From BJGV01 sp003230615 (GTDB lineage Bacteria; Pseudomonadota; Gammaproteobacteria; Burkholderiales; Nitrosomonadaceae), in assembly GCA_963663215.1 (NCBI GenBank), contig OY760140.1, positions 806,001-870,000 of the forward strand: a stretch of 64,000 nucleotides of DNA, in the 5' to 3' direction. The position numbers and the translations under genes were made by a program. This document shows positions 44,573 through 54,656 of this stretch, one piece after another. The stretch's first letter is position 1. The number at the start of each line of letters is the position of its first letter. The notes beneath the pieces were generated by a model. The model was given only the letters and a program-made list of their open reading frames with translations, had not been told where the DNA came from and did not search any database.

Positions 44573-45043
44573 TTAATTCTCTCTTCTAACACCTCTACGA
44601 ATTGGGGATTCATTCAACCCCAGCCAATACGATCCAAACTGTTGTGCAAACTCAATGAATTTACTGAAATCAACTGGTTTGCGTATGTAACTATTAGTAC
44701 CAAGCTGATAGCTTTCAACTAAGTCTTTCTGCTCTGAGGAGGTAGTAAGGACCACCACTGGGAGCAATTTGGTCCTAGGATCCTCACGTACTCGTTTTAG
44801 GACTTCAAAACCATCAACTTTAGGAAGCTTGAGATCAAGAAGCATAACTTCTGGCATGATGCGGGCATCCCGATCAGCATACATGCCAGTTGCAAATAAG
44901 TAATCCAAAGCCTCTTCACCATCACTGCAAGTAATGATTTTACTTGTAATGTTTGCTTCCTTGAAAGCCAGTAGCGCAAGCTCCTGATCATCAGGATTGT
45001 CTTCCACTAGTAAAATTATTTTATCAATAGTTTTAGTGTTCAA
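44573..45043 (-). CDS. Rcp1-type single-domain response regulator
   Basis: 156 residues, only a receiver domain: acidic pocket LVEDNPDDQELAL, phospho-acceptor VMLLDLKLPKVDGFEVLK, switch threonine VVLTTSSEQKD and lysine SYIRKPVDF. The Rcp1-like subtype typically partners HisKA sensor kinases of the phytochrome/PAS type. It follows the multi-PAS kinase by 18 bases, so they are probably cognate. Confidence 0.92.
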   Translation of the reverse strand: MNTKTIDKIILLVEDNPDDQELALLAFKEANITSKIITCSDGEEALDYLFATGMYADRDARIMPEVMLLDLKLPKVDGFEVLKRVREDPRTKLLPVVVLTTSSEQKDLVESYQLGTNSYIRKPVDFSKFIEFAQQFGSYWLGLNESPIRRGVRREN

Positions 45044-45061
45044 TCTGGCCTTTTTCTCTAG

Positions 45062-47052
45062 CTAGTTATCTTCACTTGAACCAGGGGGTGGAACTACGAA
45101 ATAAAAAGTTGCACCTTCACCTAAGGTTGAATCTGCCCAGATACGTCCACCATGTAGGTTCATAATGCGCAACACTGTGGCAAGACCAATACCAGTACCC
45201 TCGAACTCAGTCACACTATGTAGTCGCTGGAATGCCCCAAATAGTTTATGTGAATACTTTATATTAAATCCGGCTCCGTTGTCATTGACAAATACCACCT
45301 GTTCGCCATTCTGTTCTTTAATACCAAAACAAATAATTGTTCTCTCTTTTCTCCCCGTAAACTTCCAAGCATTGCTTATAAGATTCTCTAGTACAATTCG
45401 AAAGAGACGGGGGTCTGCATCGATAAAAACTCCATCTTGTATATTGAATTCTACCTGGCGATTGGTTTCAGTTTCTTGAAGCTCTGTCAATATAGAATGA
45501 ACCAATTGGCTTAAATCAACTGGTTTAGTTTTAATCTTACATGCACTGACTTTTGATAATTGTAGTAGATCATCAATTAATCCCCCCATACGTTCACTCG
45601 CATTACGAATTCGTTGCAGATAGTTATTACCTGGTTCATCCAGCTGATCAATATATTTCTTTAGGAGCAACTGGCTGAATCCATCTATTGCTCTCAGAGG
45701 TGCGCGCAGGTCATGAGATACGGAGTAACTAAAAGCTTCCAGTTCCTTATTAGAGGCTTGAAGTTGCCGGGTACGTTCCGTTACACGTTGTTCCAATTCG
45801 GTGTTTAGATTAAGAATACGTTCCTCCGTACGCTTACGATCAGTAATGTCGTAAAAAACTGCAGCATAGTAGGCGATTTCTCCATATAAATTTTTGATCG
45901 TATCGAGCGAAAGCCCTTGGCAAAAAGAATCTCCGTTTTTGCGTTGATCCCATACTTCTCCATACCAATGCCCAGTTTTTCTTAGAGAACTCCACATAGC
46001 CTGATACAAGTCATTATTATTTATATCCTCATTAAAGATTCGAGGAACCTTGCCGATTGCCTCATCCTCTGTAAAGCCTGTGATTGATGTAAATGCTGGA
46101 TTAACCGAGATTACTTTCATAGATGCATTAATAATAACAATGGCTTCCTGGACGTTCTTTATTACTTCAGTAGCAAGATGCAAATTTTCTTCAGCAGCTA
46201 GACTTAGCGTAAGATCGGACAGAATTACAGTATAAAATTTCTTTCCACTTAGGGTCAGATTAGAAATACTTGCCTCAATTGGAAATTCTTCTCTATTGCG
46301 ACGTAGCCCCATCAAACGTGCTGGAATAAGTTTATTAATTTTTGTGCCGATTACGTCCTTACTTTTATAGCCAAATATTTTTTCCGCGGCTGGGTTAAAT
46401 AAAACAATATTCATTTCTTCATCCACCATGATAATAGCTTGCATGGCTGACTGAATGATGCAAGATAGTTGTACCTCGCTTCTTTTCTGTGCATCCTCTA
46501 TTTGTTTATGTTGTATAAACTGGCCTATTTGAACTCCAATAGACAGTGCCGTCTCATGTAAAGCAGAGTCAGGCTTCTGGGTGTTTCTACAAAAGAATTC
46601 TAGGATACCGATAGTTTTATCAGCAGACAGTATTTGGAAAGCGAATGCGCTTTGTAGCTTAGCTTCTACTGCTTGCGATGCACGTTTGAAGATTGATTCG
46701 GTAGTAATGTCAGAAATCCATACTGGACGGTTGCTTAACCAAGTACGTTTAATGAAACCCTCATGATCAACAGGAAAAACACACTGGCTACTATACGTCA
46801 TAAATTTTTTGATCTGGGTGTTTGCTAGACTCCAAGTCTCGGTACAGTAATACTGTTGCTTCTCCTCATCAACTTTCCAATTAGATCATCTTCGATATAG
46901 CCTAAAATTTCACAAAGCTTACGGTTGACTTGTATATAGTGACTATTATTATCTAATACCCCTATACCATCTGCGGCATGATCAAAAATGGCACGGAAAC
47001 GCTCATCACTCTTCTGCAAATCTGATTGTGACTGTTGTAACTTAGTAGGCAT
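45062..47052 (-). pseudogene. PAS-GAF-PAS-PAS-HisKA sensor histidine kinase, frameshifted
   Basis: The first frame (47052 to 46825) is a PAS domain (ERFRAIFDHAADGIGVLDNN, YIEDDLIGK) and then runs into a stop. The remainder, in the adjoining frame, contains a GAF-like domain (~46800-46500), two further PAS domains (IIMVDEEMNIVLFNPAAEKI; AIVIINASMKVISVNPAF), a HisKA helix (FSYSVSHDLRAPLRAIDGF) and an HATPase_c domain (ENLISNAWKFTG; VNDNGAGF; GTGIGLATV). Restoring one A in the AAA at 46874-46876 (minus strand) reads GKVDEEKQQYYCTETWSL into the GAF domain. No membrane helix. Upstream of the Rcp1-type regulator. Confidence 0.85.
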
Positions 47053-47269
47053 GATCTCTAGAGTTTAGCCAACAACAATAATAGTATCGTAAAATATAGT
47101 AGGAAATTTTAATAGTATGAGCGCCACTGTTGTAAACAGCAATCTTCAAGCTAACGTTCCAAATATGAGAATGAATATATTCTGCGAGATAATTAAAGAA
47201 TCGATGGAGTAAATATACAGATGTACTTAATTATTACCGTTGATTTTTCTTTGTTGCTGTCAACTAGAG

Positions 47270-48601
47270 CTAGGGTACTTGTTGGTCTATCAGAATTTTG
47301 ACATTCTGATCCCCAATCTTGACCACCTCGCTGAATCCTTGTAAGTCTCCACTCGCAGGTATAGCTTTTCCAGATTTTGTAACTCTTGCACTTATTACAA
47401 CCTCAGGAAAACTAGATAGTTTCATATTAGGATTCATACCCATTCCATCTTTCAGTGAAAATTGTGCAGGCAAATTCTTAGCTTGTAGGCGAACAATTGC
47501 AAGTGGCATCCTTGGACCATCCTTTGCACGAGCATAGATGTAAAGGGTGTCCTCTGGTGATGCTTTGCCAGCAAGTGCAGGACTAATCTTAACAACACCT
47601 GAAATTGTACTAGCTGATGACTCTGCCTCTACACCGTTAGTTACTTTTTGGCCGTTGGGCGATGAGGTATTTTGATTATTCAAATTTGAGGACTGCGCCA
47701 TACTGATTGTAGTATCCTTCCCGCTTGACGCTAAAGCTTTTGCTTTTTCAATACTCCCAGAAACAGATTGTGCCAGCCTAGAATCTGCTGGAATTATTGC
47801 CAATAATTCTTCCCAATAAACAGCAGCCTGCTTAAAATTACCTTGCTCGAATTTCGCCGTACCAGCCAAGGCCAAAGCCTTGGCATTTTTCGGTTCAATA
47901 CGTAATGCTTTATTGATCAGTTCAATGGGTTTCCCCGCTAAGCTTCCATCTTGTGTCATTGCAAAAACATCAGCATAATTAACCAGCGCCTCCGGGCTAT
48001 CTGGAGATCGTGCAAGCAATTTCGCATAAACTTCACTTGCTTCTTCAAAACGGCCCATAATAGAGTATGTTCGCCCTAACATGAGCCAACCCTCTAAATC
48101 ATCCGGTTGCTTCTCAAGGCGTGCTACAAGATTATCCACCATTGAGGAAATTTCTTGATCTGGATGGGCAGCACCTTCTGACATTGATGGTTGATCAGCA
48201 ATTCTTGCTTGCCCAATAGCTGGTTGAGGCATCAACGCCTTGGTGTTTCCGAGCAACAAATAAAGAGATACCGCTAAGATTGGCATTGCCAAGATTATTA
48301 CAGCTGAAGTTGCAATGCTGCGATTACTAGTTGTTCGTGTTCCAGATATGGGATCTTCTTCCGACATATCCTGCATCATACGTTGCTGCAATTCATACTT
48401 GCTTTGATTGTATTGCTCTTGATTTAGGATGTCATTTCGTAAGTCATTATCAAGCTCAGCTATCTGATCTTGGTAAATACTGACATTTGTTGCTCCGCGC
48501 TCCACGCCAGATTTCCCACCCTTGCTTCGCAGCAACGTGGGAAGAATAAATAGCAAAGCTCCGACTATAAAAATGCCGGAAACGACCCAAAACCATGTCA
48601 T
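47270..48601 (-). CDS. ccmI: Cytochrome c maturation protein CcmI
   Basis: 443 residues: an N-terminal membrane helix, a cytoplasmic loop with DQIAELDNDLRNDILN, a second helix near residue ~105, then periplasmic TPR repeats (DDLEGWLMLGRTYSIMGRFEEA...) and a C-terminal beta domain. CcmI chaperones apocytochrome c to the haem ligation complex. It overlaps ccmH by ATGA. Last gene of the minus-strand ccm operon. Confidence 0.92.
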   Translation of the reverse strand: MTWFWVVSGIFIVGALLFILPTLLRSKGGKSGVERGATNVSIYQDQIAELDNDLRNDILNQEQYNQSKYELQQRMMQDMSEEDPISGTRTTSNRSIATSAVIILAMPILAVSLYLLLGNTKALMPQPAIGQARIADQPSMSEGAAHPDQEISSMVDNLVARLEKQPDDLEGWLMLGRTYSIMGRFEEASEVYAKLLARSPDSPEALVNYADVFAMTQDGSLAGKPIELINKALRIEPKNAKALALAGTAKFEQGNFKQAAVYWEELLAIIPADSRLAQSVSGSIEKAKALASSGKDTTISMAQSSNLNNQNTSSPNGQKVTNGVEAESSASTISGVVKISPALAGKASPEDTLYIYARAKDGPRMPLAIVRLQAKNLPAQFSLKDGMGMNPNMKLSSFPEVVISARVTKSGKAIPASGDLQGFSEVVKIGDQNVKILIDQQVP

Positions 48602-49149
48602 GTGCTACCACCATTGCTACCTTTCTTTAATAATTCTTCAGCTTGTTTGAGTTGTTCTTCTGATAGTGGTGTTTTTTCAAGTAACTTTCGGCGTTTCCTG
48701 AGATAAATAATCAGCGCACCTGTTCCAATTAGAAGAAAAATAAATGGCCCAAACCAAAGCAGCATCGTATTAGTTCTTAAGGGTGGACGATAAAGTACAA
48801 AATCACCGTAACGAGCAACCAAGAAATCAGTAATTTCTTGATTACTTTTGTTTGCTATTAATTGCTCACGAATCTCACGACGGAGATCTTTTGCAAAATC
48901 AGACCGTGAACCAGCAAGAGATTCATTCTGACATACTAAGCAACGTAATTCCTCAGATAATGCGATCATACGTCTTTCAATTTCTGGGTTCTCAGCCACG
49001 GGCACTGCCTCTTTTGCCCAACCTAAAGGTGACACAACTAGAATAGTAAGTAGCAATACAAATTGTCTTTTACTAAGTAGAATTCGTAACCAAGTAGTCA
49101 CTAATTGGCGGTGATTTTTTATAAACTCAAGTGACAATATTAAATTCAT
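48598..49149 (-). CDS. ccmH: Cytochrome c maturation thiol oxidoreductase CcmH
   Basis: 183 residues with a signal or membrane anchor, the redox motif LRCLVCQNESLAGS (LRCxxCQ), and a C-terminal membrane helix. Reduces apocytochrome CxxCH thiols. Four-base overlaps on both sides with ccmG and ccmI. The first ~30 residues may be over-long if a later start is used. Confidence 0.94.
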   Translation of the reverse strand: MNLILSLEFIKNHRQLVTTWLRILLSKRQFVLLLTILVVSPLGWAKEAVPVAENPEIERRMIALSEELRCLVCQNESLAGSRSDFAKDLRREIREQLIANKSNQEITDFLVARYGDFVLYRPPLRTNTMLLWFGPFIFLLIGTGALIIYLRKRRKLLEKTPLSEEQLKQAEELLKKGSNGGST

Positions 49150-49670
49150 CCTTGCAACCCCTTAACTAGTGGCAGAATCGTTTTTTCTAGAACATCCACC
49201 GTTACAGGACCAATTTGTTTGTATTGGATAACTCCGGTCTTGTCTATAACATATGTTTCTGGAACTCCGTAGACACCATATTCAATACCTACTCTGCCAT
49301 CTGGGTCTACTATGCTTACAATATAAGGATCACCAAATCGATCTAACCATTGCAAAGCCAAATCACGTTTGTCCTTATAGTTAAGGCCATAGATGGGGAC
49401 AATGCCAGATTTTGCTAACTGTACTAATAATGGGTGTTCTTCACGACAAGCAGCACACCACGAGGCCCATACATTAAGTAACCATACCTTGCCCAAATTA
49501 TCTTTTGAAGCGAGCGTTTTTTCTGATTCATACAGCTGTTGTAATTGGAAGGCGGGAGCTGGCTTTCCTATTAGAGGAGATGGAATCTCACGTGGATTAA
49601 GGTTGAGCCCAACGAGCAAAAATGCAACCAGAACAATAAAGGCAACTAGTGGCAACAAGAAACGTATCAT
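49146..49670 (-). CDS. ccmG: Periplasmic thiol:disulfide oxidoreductase CcmG/DsbE
   Basis: 174 residues: one N-terminal membrane anchor and a thioredoxin-like domain with WASWCAACREEHP (CxxC) and cis-proline YGVPETYVIDK. Keeps apocytochrome thiols reduced. Overlaps ccmF and ccmH. Confidence 0.95.
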   Translation of the reverse strand: MIRFLLPLVAFIVLVAFLLVGLNLNPREIPSPLIGKPAPAFQLQQLYESEKTLASKDNLGKVWLLNVWASWCAACREEHPLLVQLAKSGIVPIYGLNYKDKRDLALQWLDRFGDPYIVSIVDPDGRVGIEYGVYGVPETYVIDKTGVIQYKQIGPVTVDVLEKTILPLVKGLQG

Positions 49671-51676
49671 GCCTTCCTAGTTTCCGTAACTAATGGAACA
49701 TTTCCGACATCTTTTTTATCAATCATAACCTCAGATTGTTTTCGCACTTTCAGACGATAACGTCGGTCGGATACCGCGAGAGCACCACCAAATGCCATCA
49801 GTAAGCATCCGAACCAGATCCAATCGACAAAAGGTTTGTGATAGACCCGTACTATCCATGACCCATTTCCCAAGGGTTCCCCAAGTGCCACATACAAATC
49901 ACGAAATATACCGGTATCAATTGCAGCCTCAGTCATAGCCATGCCCGAAGCGTTATAAGTTCGTTTTTCAGGATGCATAAGATTGATTCTCTCACCATTG
50001 CGAAATACTTCTACATCTCCACGAATACCTTGATAATTGGGGCCAGGTACTGTATCAGTGCCGTTAAAACGAAAAGTATAGCCACCTACATCAACTGTAT
50101 CACCGATATCCATACGTACATCTTTTTCTGTTTCATAACTGTTTACCATTGTCACGCCAATAATGAAGATAGCGATGCCAAAATGAGCAAAGTGCATTCC
50201 GTAATAACTACGAGATTGTTTAGAGAACTTTGCAAACAACCCTTTATGACCACTGCTCTTTATGCGATGCCATAAGCTTACAAAGATACTGGCAATAATC
50301 CAGAAGGCCAGTAACAATCCAAAACTCACCATTGGTTTCCACTCGCCAATGGTAAGTGGCAAGAATAGGGCTGTGACAAGACTTACTCCAAAAGCCCAAC
50401 GCAAACGTACCACAAGTTCAGGTAGGCTTGCTTGCTTCCAGCGGGCTAGAGGAGCCAACCCCATAAGGAAAAATGCTGGCGTCATTAACGCTACAAACAC
50501 TGACTCGAAGTAGGGGGGGCCTACCGATATTTTGCCAAGTTCCAACGCATCCATCACTAATGGGTACAAAGTTCCAAGCAAGACACTGCTCACCGCTACC
50601 ATTAGCAGCAAGTTATTTGCGAGTAGAAAGGATTCTCTTGATACCATCTCAAAATTGCCACCGAGTCCGATTTTAGGAGCCCGCCAAGCAAATAACAGCA
50701 ATGAGCTACCAATAATAACAACCAAAAAAATTAGGATAAATATGCCGCGCGCAGGATCGGTGGCAAAAGCGTGAACAGATGTTAGTACACCGGAGCGAAC
50801 TAGGAAAGTTCCGAGTAGACTTAAGGAAAAAGCACAAATAGCGAGCAATATGGTCCAGCTCTTAAAACTGCCACGTTTTTCCGTCGCTGCCAGCGAGTGA
50901 ACGAGCGCAGTACCCACTAACCATGGCATAAAGGATGCATTTTCAACCGGATCCCAGAACCACCAACCACCCCAGCCTAGCTCGTAGTATGCCCACCAGC
51001 TACCAAGCATAATACCTATGGTAAGAAAAACCCAAGCAATTGTAGTCCAGGGTCGTGACCAACGCGCCCAGGTTGCATCCATCTGCCCACTTAATAAAGC
51101 AGCAATGGCGAAAGCAAAGGCAACAGAGAAGCCTACATAGCCCATGTAGAGCATGGGAGGATGAATTACCATGCCCGGATCTTGCAAAAGGGGATTAAGA
51201 TCACTTCCTTCAAAAGCTGCAGGGAAAAGACGGTCAAACGGATTAGATGTAAACAGCATGAACAATAAGAAACCTACGCTGATTACTCCCATCACTCCCA
51301 GTACCCTTGCCACCATGTCATCTGGCAAATGGCGACTGAATACACTGACAGCAACCGACCATGATGCCAGCATCAACATCCACAAAAGCAATGAACCTTC
51401 ATGTGAGCCCCAGGTTGCAGCGAATCGATATTGTATGGGCAGTCTAGAGTTAGAATTTGTAGCAACATTTAGAACCGAGAAATCATTATTTATAAACGAA
51501 TAGGCAAGGCAACCAAAAGCAATGGCAATAAATACAAACTGCCCCTGTACTACCGGTCGTGCCAGTGCTACCCATGAGGGGATGCCACGAGCCGCTCCAA
51601 CTATGGGTAGGATCACTTGTGTGATCGCTAGCAGTAGAGCAAGGATTAGAGCAAAATTACCAAGTTCTGGAATCAT
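49667..51676 (-). CDS. ccmF: Haem lyase subunit CcmF
   Basis: 669 residues, many membrane helices, with the tryptophan-rich haem-handling WWD motif GWGGWWFWDPVENASFMPWL and periplasmic histidines. Couples haem from holo-CcmE to apocytochrome c with CcmH and CcmI. Length and order are standard. Confidence 0.97.
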   Translation of the reverse strand: MIPELGNFALILALLLAITQVILPIVGAARGIPSWVALARPVVQGQFVFIAIAFGCLAYSFINNDFSVLNVATNSNSRLPIQYRFAATWGSHEGSLLLWMLMLASWSVAVSVFSRHLPDDMVARVLGVMGVISVGFLLFMLFTSNPFDRLFPAAFEGSDLNPLLQDPGMVIHPPMLYMGYVGFSVAFAFAIAALLSGQMDATWARWSRPWTTIAWVFLTIGIMLGSWWAYYELGWGGWWFWDPVENASFMPWLVGTALVHSLAATEKRGSFKSWTILLAICAFSLSLLGTFLVRSGVLTSVHAFATDPARGIFILIFLVVIIGSSLLLFAWRAPKIGLGGNFEMVSRESFLLANNLLLMVAVSSVLLGTLYPLVMDALELGKISVGPPYFESVFVALMTPAFFLMGLAPLARWKQASLPELVVRLRWAFGVSLVTALFLPLTIGEWKPMVSFGLLLAFWIIASIFVSLWHRIKSSGHKGLFAKFSKQSRSYYGMHFAHFGIAIFIIGVTMVNSYETEKDVRMDIGDTVDVGGYTFRFNGTDTVPGPNYQGIRGDVEVFRNGERINLMHPEKRTYNASGMAMTEAAIDTGIFRDLYVALGEPLGNGSWIVRVYHKPFVDWIWFGCLLMAFGGALAVSDRRYRLKVRKQSEVMIDKKDVGNVPLVTETRKA

Positions 51677-51759
51677 GATAGTAAATGTGATTTAGATGTA
51701 AAAATTGAGATCAAGTAATCAGAAAATGTGGAAAACACTAGTACTAATCATTGCTATGA

Positions 51760-52209
51760 TTATTTTATTACCACAGTTTTTTGTGCTTTACTTGCCTGCT
51801 CTAACGCGTCAGCAGCTTCTGGTGGCATGTAGTTTTCGTCATGCTTCGCAAGTACTTCATCTGCCTGAAAAACTCCATCTGACGACAGTTTTCCTTGAGC
51901 GACGACCCCTTTACCTTCTTTGAATAAATCAGGAAGGATGCCTGTGTACACAACAGGGATATTTTTTGCAGTGTCGGTCACGACAAAGCTTACAGTTATT
52001 CCGTCACTCTGGCGCTTAACACTGCCTTCTTCTACCAGCCCCCCAATTCGAAAACTTCTTCCCCTAGGTGCTTCGTTTGCTGCTACTTGAGAGGGGCTAA
52101 AGAAGAAGACTAAGTTACTTTGAAAAACATCAAGTACTAGAGCTGCAGATAAGCCTAATGCAGCTACGCTCATAATAATAATTGTCAACTTCTTATGACG
52201 TGGTTTCAT
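51760..52209 (-). CDS. ccmE: Haem chaperone CcmE
   Basis: 149 residues: an N-terminal membrane anchor and an OB-fold domain (FRIGGLVEEGSVKR, VVYTGILPDLFKEGKGVVAQG) ending in the haem-binding segment LAKHDENYMPPE, with the covalent-attachment His and following Tyr. Overlaps the end of ccmD. Confidence 0.97.
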   Translation of the reverse strand: MKPRHKKLTIIIMSVAALGLSAALVLDVFQSNLVFFFSPSQVAANEAPRGRSFRIGGLVEEGSVKRQSDGITVSFVVTDTAKNIPVVYTGILPDLFKEGKGVVAQGKLSSDGVFQADEVLAKHDENYMPPEAADALEQASKAQKTVVIK

Positions 52210-52390
52210 TATTCTGCTCTTGTTGAGTTGCTTTATGAATCAGACTAAGTTGCTTATGTAAAGTTCGCCTGTGATTAAATACCAATACTATTTCTCCAAT
52301 CATGCAAAAAAGTGCTACTAAATAGGAGCCCCACACATAAAATCCATATCCACCCATGGCAAAGAAGTCTGACCAACTTGCCCAGCTCAT
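52193..52390 (-). CDS. ccmD: Haem exporter protein CcmD
   Basis: 65 residues: MSWASWSDFFAMGGYGFYVW, one membrane helix and a basic cytosolic tail, the usual CcmD form. Start ATG 52390 overlaps the ccmC stop as TAATG; the frame opens 30 bases earlier, but inside ccmC. Confidence 0.93.
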   Translation of the reverse strand: MSWASWSDFFAMGGYGFYVWGSYLVALFCMIGEIVLVFNHRRTLHKQLSLIHKATQQEQNNETTS

Positions 52391-53127
52391 TATGCCGTTC
52401 CTTGCAATTCGCTTACCCATGTAGTATGACGCTCACGCTCTAGGATGATAGTTCGCGTACGCATCAATACAACAGCTATTGAATACATCCAGCATGCCAG
52501 TGCCATAATGAACATACCAGTAAGCATGGTGGTAGCCATCTTTGGAGATTGAGTAAGACTAACAGTGGCTCCCTGATGTAGAGTATTCCACCATTTCACC
52601 GAAAAATAGATGATCGGTATGTTTACTACGCCCACTAGCGCAATCACTGCACCAGCTTTATCAGCTCGGCGAGGATCATCTATCGCCGCTTGTAGAGCCA
52701 TAAAACCGATATAGAGAAATAGTAAAATTAATTCAGATGTGAGTCGAGCATCCCAAACCCACCATGTACCCCACATGGGCTTACCCCAAAGTGCTCCAGT
52801 CCACAAGGCAAGGAATGTGAACATTGCACCTGTAGGTGCTATGGCTGTTGCTATCATAGAAGAAAGCCGAGTATTGAAAGCAAGACCAATAGCAGCCCAG
52901 CTTGCCATTACCAAATAAAGAAACATAGACATCCACGCGGCAGGAACATGTATAAAAATAATTCGATAGGCCTCACTCTGCTGAAAATCCGTAGGAGCAA
53001 CGAAAAAACTGGTGTAAAGCCCCATCACAAATAACGCAATTGTAGTGATGGAAAATATTGGAATCATTTTTCCAGCAAGAGAATAAAAACTCGCTGGAGA
53101 AGAATATTTGAACCAGTTAATTGCCAT
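52390..53127 (-). CDS. ccmC: Haem exporter protein CcmC
   Basis: 245 residues, six membrane helices, WWD motif MWGTWWVWDARLTSELILLF and the flanking histidines (FIHVPAAW; LHQGATV). Presents haem to CcmE. The 95-base gap to ccmB contains no gene. Confidence 0.96.
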   Translation of the reverse strand: MAINWFKYSSPASFYSLAGKMIPIFSITTIALFVMGLYTSFFVAPTDFQQSEAYRIIFIHVPAAWMSMFLYLVMASWAAIGLAFNTRLSSMIATAIAPTGAMFTFLALWTGALWGKPMWGTWWVWDARLTSELILLFLYIGFMALQAAIDDPRRADKAGAVIALVGVVNIPIIYFSVKWWNTLHQGATVSLTQSPKMATTMLTGMFIMALACWMYSIAVVLMRTRTIILERERHTTWVSELQGTA

Positions 53128-53222
53128 TTCGTATAAATATTTAAAGGTTTAAGTGTTACTCAAGTTTATTCGGTTTTAACTCTCTATTTTAACTCATAAA
53201 TTAAAATTTAGAATTGCTTTCT

Positions 53223-53882
53223 TTACTCCATTGAAATTCGCAATGCAGCTGCCGTTGCCCATGGAGCAAATACTAGTGAGGCCAATAAAAATGCTCCGAG
53301 CAACGATAAATTGGTGCTGGCCCCCAAACCTACAGAGCTCGCCTCTACAGCACCTGCACCGAAAATTAGTACTGGAATGTATAAAGGCAGAACCAGTAGT
53401 GATACCAATACCCCGCCACCTCTTAGCCCTAAAGTAAGAGCTGCACCAATGGCACCGATTAAGCTTAAAACAGGAGTGCCTAGTAATAATGACGCAGTTA
53501 ATACTAGTAACGCATCCATCGGTAAATTAAACTGGATGCCAAGTACTGGTGCTATTAGTACCAGTGGTACACCAGTTACTAGCCAATGCGCCAGCACCTT
53601 GCCAAGAACTACTAGCGATAGCGGTTGGGGAGAGAGCAACATTTGCTCCAATGTGCCATCCAGATAGTCGCTAGAAAACATTCTTTCAAGCGATAACATC
53701 GAAGCCAGTAAAGCAGCAACCCACATTACACCCGGCGCCATAGCGCGAAGCATGTTAATTTCTGGCCCCACACCTAGAGGGAACAGACTCACCACAATAA
53801 TGAAGAAAAACAATGTGGTTAATACATCGGCCCGCTGACGCATTGCCAAAAGAAGATCACGCTGGATTACCCAAAGAAACAT
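53223..53882 (-). CDS. ccmB: ABC transporter membrane subunit CcmB
   Basis: 219 residues with six membrane helices and the family segments FSSDYLDGTLEQMLLSPQPL and HWLVTGVPLVL. Partner of CcmA; one-base gap. Confidence 0.95.
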   Translation of the reverse strand: MFLWVIQRDLLLAMRQRADVLTTLFFFIIVVSLFPLGVGPEINMLRAMAPGVMWVAALLASMLSLERMFSSDYLDGTLEQMLLSPQPLSLVVLGKVLAHWLVTGVPLVLIAPVLGIQFNLPMDALLVLTASLLLGTPVLSLIGAIGAALTLGLRGGGVLVSLLVLPLYIPVLIFGAGAVEASSVGLGASTNLSLLGAFLLASLVFAPWATAAALRISME

Positions 53883-53883
53883 A

Positions 53884-54498
53884 TTAGGCGAGCTGCAATC
53901 GCTTCGTTACAACAGCAGTAATATTAATATCCTGATGAGTGGTCATCACAACCATACCGCCTTGTTCTAAATGCTGCTCTAACAAACTTTGAACAAGCTT
54001 TACGGCTGCACCATCAAGAGCCACTAATGGTTCATCGAGTATCCATAACACCGTGCTGCACACCAATAAACGCGCTAATGTTACTCGTCGTCGTTGTCCT
54101 TGTGATAGAACCTTAACTGGTAACACTTCGCACCCACCTAAACCCATGTGTCGCAAGGCCCCATGCGCCTTGCTCTCCTCAATCTCATTACCTGCCAACG
54201 CGCTTGAAATACGTAGATTTTCGATTGCGGTTAAATTATCTTTTGCTCCGTTCAAGTGCCCAAGATAAGTAATGACATTATGATATTCTTCATCTAAAGA
54301 GCGGATGGTGTTTCCACACCAGCGAATTTCTCCATGAGCCGGAATTGCGAGTCCACACAGTATCCGTAGCAAACTAGTTTTACCGCTACCGTTAGGGCCG
54401 TTAACCTTCATCAGCTCACCAGCCTCAAGGGAGAAGTTAATATCCTTGAATAAACTACGCTCACCACGCACGCATTCCAAATCAGATACTTTTAACAT
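53884..54498 (-). CDS. ccmA: ABC transporter ATP-binding subunit CcmA
   Basis: 204 residues: Walker A GPNGSGKTSLLR, signature LSQGQRRRVTLARLL, Walker B LWILDEPLVALD and the H-loop MTTHQD. Its ATPase releases holo-CcmE from CcmCD. First gene of the complete ccmABCDEFGHI operon. Confidence 0.96.
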   Translation of the reverse strand: MLKVSDLECVRGERSLFKDINFSLEAGELMKVNGPNGSGKTSLLRILCGLAIPAHGEIRWCGNTIRSLDEEYHNVITYLGHLNGAKDNLTAIENLRISSALAGNEIEESKAHGALRHMGLGGCEVLPVKVLSQGQRRRVTLARLLVCSTVLWILDEPLVALDGAAVKLVQSLLEQHLEQGGMVVMTTHQDINITAVVTKRLQLA

Positions 54499-54656
54499 CA
54501 GAAGATTTCTAAAAAATTAAAATTATAACGTATCAATAAACTCTGTGGCCTTATTGAACATGTGAATCCAAATTAATTAGCTGCTTTTCATATATTAGTG
54601 TCCGAACGATTTTCTTAGTATTATCGATAGAATTAGACATAATTATGGAGTTGATC

